Shown here: one piece after another, positions 43,762-52,301 of the stretch
Layout: each line of letters starts with the position of its first letter
Position numbering within the stretch: position 1 is the first letter of the stretch
NCBI GenBank assembly: GCA_013816485.1
Contig: JACDEI010000001.1
Coordinates: forward strand, 248,001-312,000
Origin: Planctomycetota bacterium
Lineage (GTDB): Bacteria; Planctomycetota; UBA11346
Direction of reading: 5' to 3'
DNA: 64,000 nucleotides
Notes under the pieces: model-generated
The model's database searches: none
What the model was told of the DNA's origin: nothing
The model's input: the letters and a program-made list of their open reading frames with translations, nothing else
Translations under genes and position numbers: made by a program

Positions 43762-46362
43762 GTGAATGATGCCCACCTTGCCTCGCCCCCGCTCAACCAC
43801 CGCATCCTGGTGATCGACGACAACGCCAGCATCCACGAGGACTACCGCAAGATCCTGGTGCCTGCCACCGGCGCGGCGGACCTCGCCGACCTTGAGGAGG
43901 AATTGTTCGGCGCTTCATCCGCCGTGGCACCACCACGGCCGGTCTTCGACCTGACCTCCGCCATGCAGGGCCAGGATGGTTACCGCTTGGCCGCCGCCGC
44001 CCACCAAGACGGCAAACCGTTCGCGGTCGCCTTCATCGACATGCGCATGCCGCCCGGGTGGGACGGCATGGAGACCTCGATGCGTATCCTGGCTGACGAT
44101 CCCGACATCCAGATCGTCATCTGCACCGCCTACTCGGATTATTCGTGGGAGGACATGACCAAGCGGTTGGGCGCGACCGATCGTGTGCTCATCCTCAAGA
44201 AGCCCTTCGACAACATCGAGGTTACCCAGTTGGCGATGGCGTTGTGCCACAAGTGGGCGTTGTCGCGCAGCGCCAAGAACCGCATGGATTCCCTCGAATC
44301 GCTGGTGCAGGAACGCGTCGGGCAGTTGGCGGCCAGCAACAGCCGCATGTCGACCCTGATCAAGGTCTCGCCGGTGGCCATCTTCGTGCTCGACCGCGAG
44401 GGCAAGGTCGCGAGCTGGAATCCCGCGGCCGAACGCATCTTCGGTTGGAGCAGCGACGAGATCGTCGATCAGCCACTGCCAGCGAGCATGCCGGCGCACC
44501 TGCGCGCGTTGATGCGCCCCAATGATGGCAAGCCACGCACCTCTGACCGCGACGCCACCGACCTGCATATCAAACGCAAGGATGGCATCGACATCGAGGT
44601 CGCCACCTACACCGCGATGTTGACGGATGTCGAGGGCAGGGCCGATGGTTTCATCGTGATGGCGGCCGACATCACCGCGCGCAAACTGATCGAGGATGAA
44701 CTGCGTCGGGCCAAGAGTGCGGCCGAAGCGGCGACCAATGCCAAATCGGAATTCCTCGCGACCATGAGCCATGAGATCCGCACCCCGATGAACGGGGTGA
44801 TGGGCATGGCCGAACTGCTGATGACCACCAAGCTCGACGGGGAGCAGCGCGATTTCGCCCAGACCATCTACCAATCCGGCGAAGCGTTGATGGCGATCAT
44901 CAACGACATCCTCGACTTCTCGAAGATCGAGGCCGGGATGATGACCATCGATCCGATCCCGTTCGATCTGCCAACCGCGGTCAGCAGCATGGTTGAACTG
45001 CTGGCGGCGCGCGCCGAAGCCAAGGGCCTCGAACTGATCTATCGTTTCGCGCCGGACCTCGAAACCGCGCTGATCGGCGATGCCGGCCGCATCCGTCAGA
45101 TCCTCACCAACCTGGTGGGCAACGCCGTCAAGTTCACCATGCAGGGACATGTGTTCCTCGAAGTGGCGAAATGCACGCTTCCATCAGGTAATGCCGGCAT
45201 CCGTTTCGCCATTCACGACACCGGCATCGGCATCGCACCGGAAAAACAGAAACTGCTGTTCGAGAAGTTCACCCAGGCGGACTCCAGCACCACTCGGCAA
45301 TTCGGCGGTACGGGCCTGGGGCTGTCGATTTCCAAACAGTTGGCGGAACTGATGGGCGGGCGCATCACGATCGAAAGCCAGGTCGGTCAAGGATCGACCT
45401 TCGCGCTGGAATTGCCGCTGCTGGCCGACCCCAATCCGCCCACGAAGGAACTGCCGTCCACCGATCTCACGGGCGTGCAGGTGCTGGTGACCGAAGCGAA
45501 TCCGATCATCCGCCGGGTGATCGAGGAGCAGTTGCGCAGTTGGGGATGTGTGCCATTGCTGGCCGAGAGCGGCGGCCAAGCGTTGACGATCATGCGGTCG
45601 TTGGGCGCTTCGCGTGGTAGCGGCGTCGCCTGCATCGTGGATGCGCACTTGCCGGATCTCGATGCGTACCAGTTGGGCCCCGACCTGCATGCGCTGCCTG
45701 GGTGCCTCGATATCCCGTTGATCCTACTGACGTCGAAAGGGCAGCGTGGCGACAGCAAACGCGCGGCCGAGGCCGGGTACCACGCCTACCTGACCAAGCC
45801 GGTGCAGTTGACCGACCTACGCGATTCGCTGGCGACCCTGATGCGCCACACCGCTGATCTCGGCAGCCGTCTGGTCACCCGGCACAGCCTGGCGGAAGCG
45901 CGTGGCCACATCTCATCTAGCTCGCGTCGGCGCATGGCGGTGCAGGCGGTGCACCTCCTGTCGGTACAACCGAACATCCTGGTGGCCGAAGACAACCAGG
46001 CCAACAGCGTCATCGTGCAACGCACCCTCGAACGCTTGGGTTGCCGGGTGACGGTGGCGACCACCGGGGCCGAGGCGGTGAAATGCTGTCTGACCGAGGT
46101 GTTCGATGTGGTGTTCATGGACTACCATCTGCCGGAGATGGATGGGGTGGTGGCGACGCGTATCATCCGCCAACGTGAGGGCGCACGCCGCACACCGATC
46201 CTGGCGATGAGCGCGAGCGTCCTGGACCAGGACCGCCAACTGTTCAAGGATGCCGGCATGGATGGCATCCTGGCCAAGCCGATGCGGCTTGAAGAGATCG
46301 AAGTCGCGGTGGCGAAATGGGCTGCAGCCCGTCGGGTGATGCCGGCTGGTGACCAGATATGA
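43762..46362 (+). CDS. Hybrid sensor histidine kinase with three receiver domains
   Basis: An 866-residue cytoplasmic kinase; no membrane helix is seen. In order: an N-terminal receiver domain ([18 protein letters not shown], acceptor Asp93 in FIDMRMP), a short coiled coil, a PAS domain (about 195-315), the HisKA domain with His337 in [14 protein letters not shown], HATPase_c ([29 protein letters not shown]), a second receiver (Asp627 in [11 protein letters not shown], but TEAN replaces the acidic pair), and a third receiver ([12 protein letters not shown], Asp787 in [11 protein letters not shown]). The start is GTG at 43,762 with AAGG upstream. The stop overlaps the next kinase gene. Confidence 0.9.
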   Translation: MNDAHLASPPLNHRILVIDDNASIHEDYRKILVPATGAADLADLEEELFGASSAVAPPRPVFDLTSAMQGQDGYRLAAAAHQDGKPFAVAFIDMRMPPGWDGMETSMRILADDPDIQIVICTAYSDYSWEDMTKRLGATDRVLILKKPFDNIEVTQLAMALCHKWALSRSAKNRMDSLESLVQERVGQLAASNSRMSTLIKVSPVAIFVLDREGKVASWNPAAERIFGWSSDEIVDQPLPASMPAHLRALMRPNDGKPRTSDRDATDLHIKRKDGIDIEVATYTAMLTDVEGRADGFIVMAADITARKLIEDELRRAKSAAEAATNAKSEFLATMSHEIRTPMNGVMGMAELLMTTKLDGEQRDFAQTIYQSGEALMAIINDILDFSKIEAGMMTIDPIPFDLPTAVSSMVELLAARAEAKGLELIYRFAPDLETALIGDAGRIRQILTNLVGNAVKFTMQGHVFLEVAKCTLPSGNAGIRFAIHDTGIGIAPEKQKLLFEKFTQADSSTTRQFGGTGLGLSISKQLAELMGGRITIESQVGQGSTFALELPLLADPNPPTKELPSTDLTGVQVLVTEANPIIRRVIEEQLRSWGCVPLLAESGGQALTIMRSLGASRGSGVACIVDAHLPDLDAYQLGPDLHALPGCLDIPLILLTSKGQRGDSKRAAEAGYHAYLTKPVQLTDLRDSLATLMRHTADLGSRLVTRHSLAEARGHISSSSRRRMAVQAVHLLSVQPNILVAEDNQANSVIVQRTLERLGCRVTVATTGAEAVKCCLTEVFDVVFMDYHLPEMDGVVATRIIRQREGARRTPILAMSASVLDQDRQLFKDAGMDGILAKPMRLEEIEVAVAKWAAARRVMPAGDQI

Positions 46363-48107
46363 ACATCTCGGCGAAGATCTGGCTCAGCATCAGCGTCCTT
46401 CTGCTCGGCTACCTGATCACCGTGACGGTGAATGCCTTGCTGGGCCATTACGCGGAACAGCGGCTCAACGACATCGCGACCACGTTGTTCCCGGCGACCA
46501 CCGCCACGCGAGAAGCCGAGAGCGCGTTCACCGCCCAGGTCCAGGCCTACGAGGGAGCGGTGCTGACCGGCGATCAGGAGCTGATGCCGCTGGCGGCGAA
46601 ACACGCCGACACGGTGATCGCGTCCCTCGATCGACTGCTGGGCACGGTTGGATTGCGTGATGATCGTCATGCAGTTCTCAGCCAGTTGCGTGCGGTGCAT
46701 GCGACGTTCACCATTTCCGCACAGGGCACCTATCAGACGCTGGCGATGGGCGAGACCAGTCCGGCGCTCCAGGTCGAAGCAGCCAAACTCAATGGCCAGG
46801 CGAGTCATCTCCAGACGCAGTTCACGGACCAGGTGGCGGTCTTCACCGGCGATCTGAAACAGGAACTCTCGGCGACGGTCGAGCGCAGTATTCAGCAACG
46901 TCAGGTCAGCCTGGTGGTGCTGATCGTCGCGGTCGGTATCAGCCTGAGCCTGGTCTACGTGGTGATCAGCCGCTGGACCGGTCGCCTGACGGAGTTGATG
47001 CAGGCCAGCACCCGTCTTGCCCGGGGCGATTTCAGCGTGGTCCTTGGTCGCCACGGCAGCGATGAGATCGGTCACCTGGCCGATTCATTTGTCGCCATGC
47101 AGGAAGCCATCAACGCACGCAATGAAGACCTGCGTCGTTTCAACGAAAGCCTGGAACAGACCATCCGTCAACGCACACACGAGTTGTCAGAGCGCAACGA
47201 GGAGCTGGTCCACGAGATCGAGGAACGCAAACGGGCGCAGGCCGAGGTCCAGGAACTGCACAACCAACTGCTCGATGCCTCACGCCGCGCGGGCATGGCC
47301 GAGGTGGCGACCGGTGTACTGCACAACGTCGGTAATGTGCTCAACAGCGTGAATGTCTCGACCAACCTCATCCGCGACCAGTTGCGTGAGGCAAAGGCAG
47401 CCGGTTTGAGCAAGGCGGCAGAACTGATGCTCGCCCAGGGTGAGGCGATCGGCCGCTTCATGCAGGATGACGCCAAAGGCCGGCAATTGCCGGGTTATCT
47501 GGCGAAACTCGCGGAACATCTCATCACCCAGCAGCGGACCTTGAGCGAGGAGACCGCGCGCTTGGCGGCGAACATCGAACACATCAAGGAGATCGTCCGG
47601 GTTCAGCAGTCCTACGGCATGGCGGTGGGTGTCATCCAGCAGTTGCGTCCTCAGGACGTGATGGACGAGGCGCTGCGCTTGAATGCCGCCAGCCTGCAAC
47701 GGCACACGGTCGAAATCGAACGTCATTTCGCCGATCTGCCGGCCATACCGATCGATCGACACAAGGTCCTGCAGATCCTGGTCAACCTGATCTCCAATGC
47801 CAAACACGCGGTCGAAGAGCTGGATCCGCCTCGCCGTCTGATCATCGTCAGCATCGAACGCACGGACGACAACGCTCTGCGCTTCACCGTGCAAGACAAC
47901 GGCATCGGCATCCCCGACGCCAACCTCAAACGCATCTTCAACCATGGTTTCACCACCAAGAAGGACGGCCACGGCTTCGGCCTGCATAGCTGCGCCAATG
48001 CGGCCAAAGAGATGAAAGGCACGCTGACCATGGCCAGTCCTGGTGCTGGTCAGGGAGCGACGTTCGTCTTTACCATGCCGATCAGCGATGCGCCCGCGGT
48101 TCTCTGA
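46359..48107 (+). CDS. Membrane sensor histidine kinase with HAMP domain
   Basis: A 582-residue kinase whose ATG overlaps the stop of the hybrid kinase. Two membrane helices (about 7-29 and 186-206) flank a helical sensing domain of about 155 residues, like four-helix-bundle sensors. A HAMP domain and a coiled coil follow (FNESLEQTIRQRTHELSERN). The phospho-acceptor region is GVLHNVGNVLNSVN, with His322, and the ATPase part has ILVNLISNAKHAVEEL, DNGIGIPDANLKRIF and GHGFGLHSC. The overlap suggests the two kinases act together, with this protein sensing outside signals and the first relaying them. Confidence 0.9.
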   Translation: MNISAKIWLSISVLLLGYLITVTVNALLGHYAEQRLNDIATTLFPATTATREAESAFTAQVQAYEGAVLTGDQELMPLAAKHADTVIASLDRLLGTVGLRDDRHAVLSQLRAVHATFTISAQGTYQTLAMGETSPALQVEAAKLNGQASHLQTQFTDQVAVFTGDLKQELSATVERSIQQRQVSLVVLIVAVGISLSLVYVVISRWTGRLTELMQASTRLARGDFSVVLGRHGSDEIGHLADSFVAMQEAINARNEDLRRFNESLEQTIRQRTHELSERNEELVHEIEERKRAQAEVQELHNQLLDASRRAGMAEVATGVLHNVGNVLNSVNVSTNLIRDQLREAKAAGLSKAAELMLAQGEAIGRFMQDDAKGRQLPGYLAKLAEHLITQQRTLSEETARLAANIEHIKEIVRVQQSYGMAVGVIQQLRPQDVMDEALRLNAASLQRHTVEIERHFADLPAIPIDRHKVLQILVNLISNAKHAVEELDPPRRLIIVSIERTDDNALRFTVQDNGIGIPDANLKRIFNHGFTTKKDGHGFGLHSCANAAKEMKGTLTMASPGAGQGATFVFTMPISDAPAVL

Positions 48108-48181
48108 GAGCCAGCGCAGGGCCGCGAGGGCGGAGCCCAATGGCGTAAAGCCAAGCGAAGAAAAACCAGAAGGCAGAAAAC

Positions 48182-48212
48182 CTAGCCACAGAGCCCACAG
48201 AGAGCACAGAGC
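48182..48212. repeat. CCACAGAG-type short repeat, single arm
   Basis: AGCCACAGAGCCCACAGAGAGCACAGAG, a degenerate tandem of the same unit that builds the inverted arrays at 63.2 kb. It lies between the convergent kinase and methyltransferase genes and is followed by CCCTCTTTTTGAGC, which could act as a weak terminator. Confidence 0.6.
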
Positions 48213-48238
48213 AAAGCCCTCTTTTTGAGCAGATCACA

Positions 48239-48937
48239 TCAGCGCTTGAAGAAGATCAGATGTTGCCACGGCAGTGTCGACACGGTGCGTTCCCAGGTGA
48301 AGCCGAGCGCTTCGAATTCCTTGCGGGCCTGTGCCTCGCTCAGCTTGTGGATTGGCTTGATCGGGATGCGCGGATCCTCGGCCTTGAACTCCACCAGGGC
48401 GACACGTCCTGTGGCGCTCAGTGATTGGCGGATGGCGGTGAGCATCTCAACCGGGTGATCGAACTCGTGGTAGACGTCCACCAGCAACACGAGATCGACG
48501 CCACCTGCCGGCAGTTTCGGATCAGTGATGGTGCCTAGGACGGGTTTCACATTGGTGATGTTCTTCTTCTTCCCGGCGGCCATCAGCAGATCGAGCATCT
48601 CCTGCTGGATCTCGACCCCGAGCACCTCCTTCACCGACGGTGCCATGCGGTAGCTGTAATAACCGGTGCCGCAGCCGATGTCGGCGACCACCCACTCCGG
48701 TTTCAATTCCAGCGCGCGCACGACTGCGGCGGTGTCTTCCTCTTCCTGGCGTTCGGGACGTTCCAACCACGCGGCGCCTTGGTGGCCCATGACCTGGGCG
48801 ATTTCACGGCCCATGAAGTATTTGCCGATGCCATCGCGGGATTTGACACCAAGTTCGTATGCCGGCGGTGTCGCTTCGCCGGCGCCGGCAATTCCCAGGG
48901 CCATGGTCAGCAGGAGTAGACGTAGGAGAGTCACCAT
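48239..48937 (-). CDS. Exported class I SAM-dependent methyltransferase
   Basis: A protein of about 232 residues from the ATG at 48,937 (an ATG at 48,973 is an alternative). It has a clear signal peptide (MVTLLRLLLLTMALGIAGAG). Then comes a block EIAQVMGHQGAAWLERPERQ, the SAM-binding loop VVADIGCGTGYYSYRMA, the acidic VLGVEIQQEM, DLVLLVDVYHEFDHP and a C-terminal methyltransferase strand. A SAM-dependent enzyme sent out of the cytoplasm is unusual because SAM is cytoplasmic. Such proteins are known from Planctomycetes and relatives. The substrate is unknown. Confidence 0.82.
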   Translation of the reverse strand: MVTLLRLLLLTMALGIAGAGEATPPAYELGVKSRDGIGKYFMGREIAQVMGHQGAAWLERPERQEEEDTAAVVRALELKPEWVVADIGCGTGYYSYRMAPSVKEVLGVEIQQEMLDLLMAAGKKKNITNVKPVLGTITDPKLPAGGVDLVLLVDVYHEFDHPVEMLTAIRQSLSATGRVALVEFKAEDPRIPIKPIHKLSEAQARKEFEALGFTWERTVSTLPWQHLIFFKR

Positions 48938-49136
48938 ATGAGCGACGGTAGGTTGACGGGTGTTCCGCTCCATGGGCGAAGAGGTGTTCGGGCAGTCAGC
49001 GTCTCAAGGGGGCGCGGTGGCGAACGTGAGTGTAACCAGCGGCCAAGTTCCGACGTTATCACAAATCGGAGGCTTGCCTGCTGTGTTAATTCCCCTCTGT
49101 AGTTTGCGGGTTGTTTACGGTGCCCGTTGGTTCGGG

Positions 49137-50279
49137 ATGCCCGCCATGGTTTTGGCACTCAGCGCGTGTGGGGGTGGTGGTTCATCCCCCGCGCCCCTGA
49201 CCGGTTGGGCTGCGATCCGTGCGGCTGCGGTCCCGCAGGTGGCTTTGCCAGCCGAGTTTGAAGATCCCGAGCCGCAGGCGTTGGCGGTCGATGGCTGGGA
49301 AGATGGGATCTTCATCAGCCGTGACGGTCTCCATCTGTTCGCGGTTTATGTGCCAGCGGACCTGCTCAGCTTCACCCTCGCGGGTGCCGATCAGAACCTC
49401 GCCGCGAGCTATTTCCGCGGACCGACCTTTGGCATGGATCTGACCACCAATCCGGTGGGCACGACCAATTGGATCCATGGCAACATCATCCACGCCAGCC
49501 GCGCAAACACCTCGGCTCGTTTCACGCAGTGGCACCTCGCGCCGATGGCCCGCCACACCTGGTCTGAAGGGGCCCCGGTCGCACAGGGACCGAGTGGCGG
49601 CACCTGGGATCTGTTTGTCCACACCACCAACGAACATCCGACCGATTATAAAGCCCACATCGCCCTGGCTCACGGCGCCGCCCTGGATCCAGCGGTTGTC
49701 GGAACACTGCTGCCCGCCCCGGTCACCACCAACAACACTGAGGACAATCCGCACATCGAGCGTCTCGACGCGAACAACCTGGTGCTGTTCTTCGATAGCG
49801 GCGATCGTCCTGGTGCCACCGGGGGGCTCGACCTTTGGTACACCACCAGCCCCGACAATGGCACCACCTGGGCGACTCCACTGCCAGTCACCAGCCTCAA
49901 CACCGCGTTGGACGAGCACCAACCGCACCTGTGGCGCGATTTTGACGATACTTGGTGGCTCTACTTCACCGCTACCAACACCGCCGACAGCAAGCTCGGC
50001 ATCTTCCGTTGCCAACAGACCAGCGCTGGTGACTGGAATGCCTGGGGCACACCAGTGCTGGTCCTTGGTGCCGGCAACACTGCTGGCGTCGGTGAGCCGA
50101 CGCTGACCACGGCTGGAGACCTCTCCTTCGTGGTGGTCTATGAGGACACCGTCAACGGCACACCCACCAACAGATTCGATGCTGATCCTTGGTTCATGCC
50201 GCGCCGTCCAAGTGCGGTGACGCGCAGCGTCGCTCCCATCGTTCACCAACTGGCATCAGCACATCCAGTCCACCGCTGA
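49137..50279 (+). CDS. Lipoprotein with a beta-propeller-like domain
   Basis: A protein of about 380 residues. The N terminus MPAMVLALSACGGGGSS has a lipobox (LSAC), so it is probably a lipoprotein with a Gly/Ser linker. The start is uncertain: the signal peptide from the ATG at 49,137 is very short, and a TTG around 49,102 would give a longer one. The body has repeated blades: FISRDGLHLFAVY, DLFVHTTNEHPTDYKAHIAL, LDLWYTTSPDNGTTWATPL, WLYFTATNTADSKLGIF. The Asp-box-like SPDNGTTW suggests a sialidase or glycosidase-type beta-propeller, but catalytic residues cannot be assigned. Its 5' end lies next to the divergent methyltransferase gene. Confidence 0.72.
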   Translation: MPAMVLALSACGGGGSSPAPLTGWAAIRAAAVPQVALPAEFEDPEPQALAVDGWEDGIFISRDGLHLFAVYVPADLLSFTLAGADQNLAASYFRGPTFGMDLTTNPVGTTNWIHGNIIHASRANTSARFTQWHLAPMARHTWSEGAPVAQGPSGGTWDLFVHTTNEHPTDYKAHIALAHGAALDPAVVGTLLPAPVTTNNTEDNPHIERLDANNLVLFFDSGDRPGATGGLDLWYTTSPDNGTTWATPLPVTSLNTALDEHQPHLWRDFDDTWWLYFTATNTADSKLGIFRCQQTSAGDWNAWGTPVLVLGAGNTAGVGEPTLTTAGDLSFVVVYEDTVNGTPTNRFDADPWFMPRRPSAVTRSVAPIVHQLASAHPVHR

Positions 50280-50423
50280 CGGCGTCAGAACCGACCCGAC
50301 CGGTGGAAATGCAGTCCTTCCCGGGATCGCCGGCGTCTCGCCGGCATGACGCTCATAGCCGGTGAGACGCTGGCGATCATGGGGGGCCGCGATCCATGCG
50401 CTGGGGATTAGCCCAGCGCTCCC

Positions 50424-50473
50424 GCCGCCGCAGGCGGCGATCCGGCGCAGCCGGATGTTCCGCGCAGCGGAAC
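50424..50473. repeat. Hairpin triplet A with GCA loops
   Basis: Three back-to-back hairpins with the loop GCA: GCCGCC-GCA-GGCGGC (50,424-50,438), ATCCGGC-GCA-GCCGGAT (50,440-50,456) and GTTCCGC-GCA-GCGGAAC (50,457-50,473). The same order recurs in triplet B, with compensatory changes. Confidence 0.85.
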
Positions 50474-50556
50474 GGAGCGCGTCGCACCACGGAAGATGTT
50501 GTTCGCGAAGTGTTGTCCCGCGCCCGAGCGCGGCAGTTGCCATCAAGCGACCCCGC

Positions 50557-50605
50557 GCCGCGCCAGCGGCGATCCTGCGCAGCAGGATGCTTCGCGCAGC
50601 GAAGC
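50557..50605. repeat. Hairpin triplet B with GCA loops
   Basis: GCCGC-GCCA-GCGGC (50,557-50,570), ATCCTGC-GCA-GCAGGAT (50,572-50,588) and GCTTCGC-GCA-GCGAAGC (50,589-50,605). Compared with triplet A, stem bases changed on both sides so that pairing is kept. Confidence 0.85.
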
Positions 50606-50686
50606 CAGGGGCTCGCGCCTTGGCCATAAGGGGGGCAGCGGCGAAGCCGCGTTGTCGGGGGGGCGTCCCGACCCCCCGACTGAAAA

Positions 50687-52168
50687 TCAATACGCGAAGG
50701 CTTCGATCCGCACCTTCGGCAGCAGCGAGTCCTGCTTGATCAGGTACTCATCGACGCAGCGCGCCACTTCGCGACCTTCCGCGATCGCCCACACAATCAG
50801 CGACTGCCCACGACGTGCGTCGCCCGCGGCGAACACACCGGGGACCGACGACATGCGCGTATTCACATCGGTCTTCACGTTGCTGCGTTCATCGAGCGCG
50901 CAGCCGACCTGCTCCAGCAGGCCGTTTTTGCGCGGGCCGAGGAAACCCATCGCCAGCAGCACGAGGTCGCACTCCCAGGTTTTCTCGCTGCCCGGTTTCT
51001 CCACCGGCTTGCCCGAGGTCCAGTCGAGTTCGACGGTGGTGAGGCCGGTGACTTTGCCGTCTTTGCCGGCGAACAACTTGGTCGCCAGCGAGTAGTGCAC
51101 GGCGCCGCCCTTGGAGGTCATCTCATCGACCGAGGACGAGATGCGTTTGACGCGCGCCCATTGGGGCCACGGGTTGCCCTTGGTGCGTTCATCCGGCGGG
51201 CAGGGCATCAGTTCGAAGTTGATGACCGAGGTCGCGCCCTGACGCAGGCTGGTGCCGATGCAGTCGCTGCCGGTGTCGCCACCGCCGATGACGATGACTT
51301 TCTTGCCCTTGGCCCAGATCTTCTGTTTCTTCGGGTGCAGGGCGGCGATGTCGGCATCGCCCCAGTTGGCGCGGTTCGACTGCGGCAGGAACTCCATGGC
51401 GTAGTGCACGCCGTCGAGCTCACGGCCGGGCACCGGCAGATCGCGTGGCGCTTCGGCACCGGTGGAGATCACCACTGCGTCGTAAGCCGACTTCACCTGT
51501 TCCCACGGAATGGTCTCGCCCACCGTGGTGTTGTAGCGGAACTCGATGCCTTCGGCGGTGAGCAGATCGATGCGGCGCTGAACTTTTTCCTTCCGCAGCT
51601 TGTAGTGCGGGATGCCGTACATCAGCAAGCCGCCAGCGCGATCGAACTTCTCGAACACCGTGACCTGATGGCCCGCGCGATTCAGTTGCTGAGCGCAGGC
51701 GAGACCGGCAGGACCGCCGCCGATGACGGCGACTTTCTTGCCGGTGCGTACGCTCGGCGGTTCGGGCTTGATCCAGCCCATGGAGAAACCCTTGTCGACG
51801 ATCGACACTTCATGCAACTTGATCGTCACTGGGGGCTCGTTGATGCCGAGCACGCAGGAGTTCTCACACGGTGCTGGACAGACGCGGCCGGTGAACTCCG
51901 GGAAGTTGTTGGTCGCGTGCAGGGCCGCGAGGGCCTCCTGCCAACGGCCGCGGAAGATCATGTCGTTCCACTCGGGGATCAGGTTGCCGAGTGGGCAACC
52001 GGTCATGCAGAAGGGCACGCCGCAATCCATGCAGCGACTGGACTGCGTCTTGACCTGCTCGTCGCTCAATTCCTCGATGTGCTCCTCGTGGTTCACGAGT
52101 CGTTGCTCGGCCGGCAGGTACTTCGGCGCCTGGCGGGTGTGCTTCATGAAACCTTTGGGATCGCCCAT
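50687..52168 (-). CDS. gltD: Glutamate synthase small subunit
   Basis: The beta subunit of NADPH-dependent glutamate synthase; it takes electrons from NADPH and passes them to GltB. The 493-residue protein has the N-terminal cysteine motifs for 4Fe-4S clusters (CMDCGVPFCMTGCPLGN and CPAPCENSCVLG), FAD-binding VAVIGGGPAGLACAQQL, and NADPH-binding VIVIGGGDTGSDCIGTSLRQG, ending in the second flavin motif GVFAAGDARRGQSLIVWAI. It lies 133 bases after gltB, separated by an inverted 9-mer array. Confidence 0.97.
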   Translation of the reverse strand: MGDPKGFMKHTRQAPKYLPAEQRLVNHEEHIEELSDEQVKTQSSRCMDCGVPFCMTGCPLGNLIPEWNDMIFRGRWQEALAALHATNNFPEFTGRVCPAPCENSCVLGINEPPVTIKLHEVSIVDKGFSMGWIKPEPPSVRTGKKVAVIGGGPAGLACAQQLNRAGHQVTVFEKFDRAGGLLMYGIPHYKLRKEKVQRRIDLLTAEGIEFRYNTTVGETIPWEQVKSAYDAVVISTGAEAPRDLPVPGRELDGVHYAMEFLPQSNRANWGDADIAALHPKKQKIWAKGKKVIVIGGGDTGSDCIGTSLRQGATSVINFELMPCPPDERTKGNPWPQWARVKRISSSVDEMTSKGGAVHYSLATKLFAGKDGKVTGLTTVELDWTSGKPVEKPGSEKTWECDLVLLAMGFLGPRKNGLLEQVGCALDERSNVKTDVNTRMSSVPGVFAAGDARRGQSLIVWAIAEGREVARCVDEYLIKQDSLLPKVRIEAFAY

Positions 52169-52202
52169 TTTATCGTCCTTTGATCAGTTGGGGAGAAGAG
52201 AA

Positions 52203-52292
52203 GGTACGAGGGGTACGAAGGGTACGAGCGGTACGAGCGGTACGAAAGGTCCGGATTGCAGGACCCTTCGTACCGCTCGTACCCTTCGTACA
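52203..52292. repeat. Inverted 9-mer arrays (GGTACGAGC type) between gltB and gltD
   Basis: Five related copies of GGTACGANN on the left (52,203-52,250) and three complementary copies on the right (52,264-52,292), around a short centre. On the RNA this is a long hairpin inside the gltBD unit and could reduce or protect the gltD message. Confidence 0.88.
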
Positions 52293-52301
52293 GCTGTCAC
52301 A

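Larger units (their letters stand above)
50280..50686. other. Intergenic region between convergent lipoprotein and gltD genes
   Basis: No gene. It is packed with small hairpins: two triplets with GCA-type loops (50,424-50,473 and 50,557-50,605), listed separately, and a 9-bp hairpin GTCGGGGGG/CCCCCCGAC at about 50,656-50,683 next to the gltD stop codon. Small open frames here are artefacts of the repeats. Confidence 0.7.
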
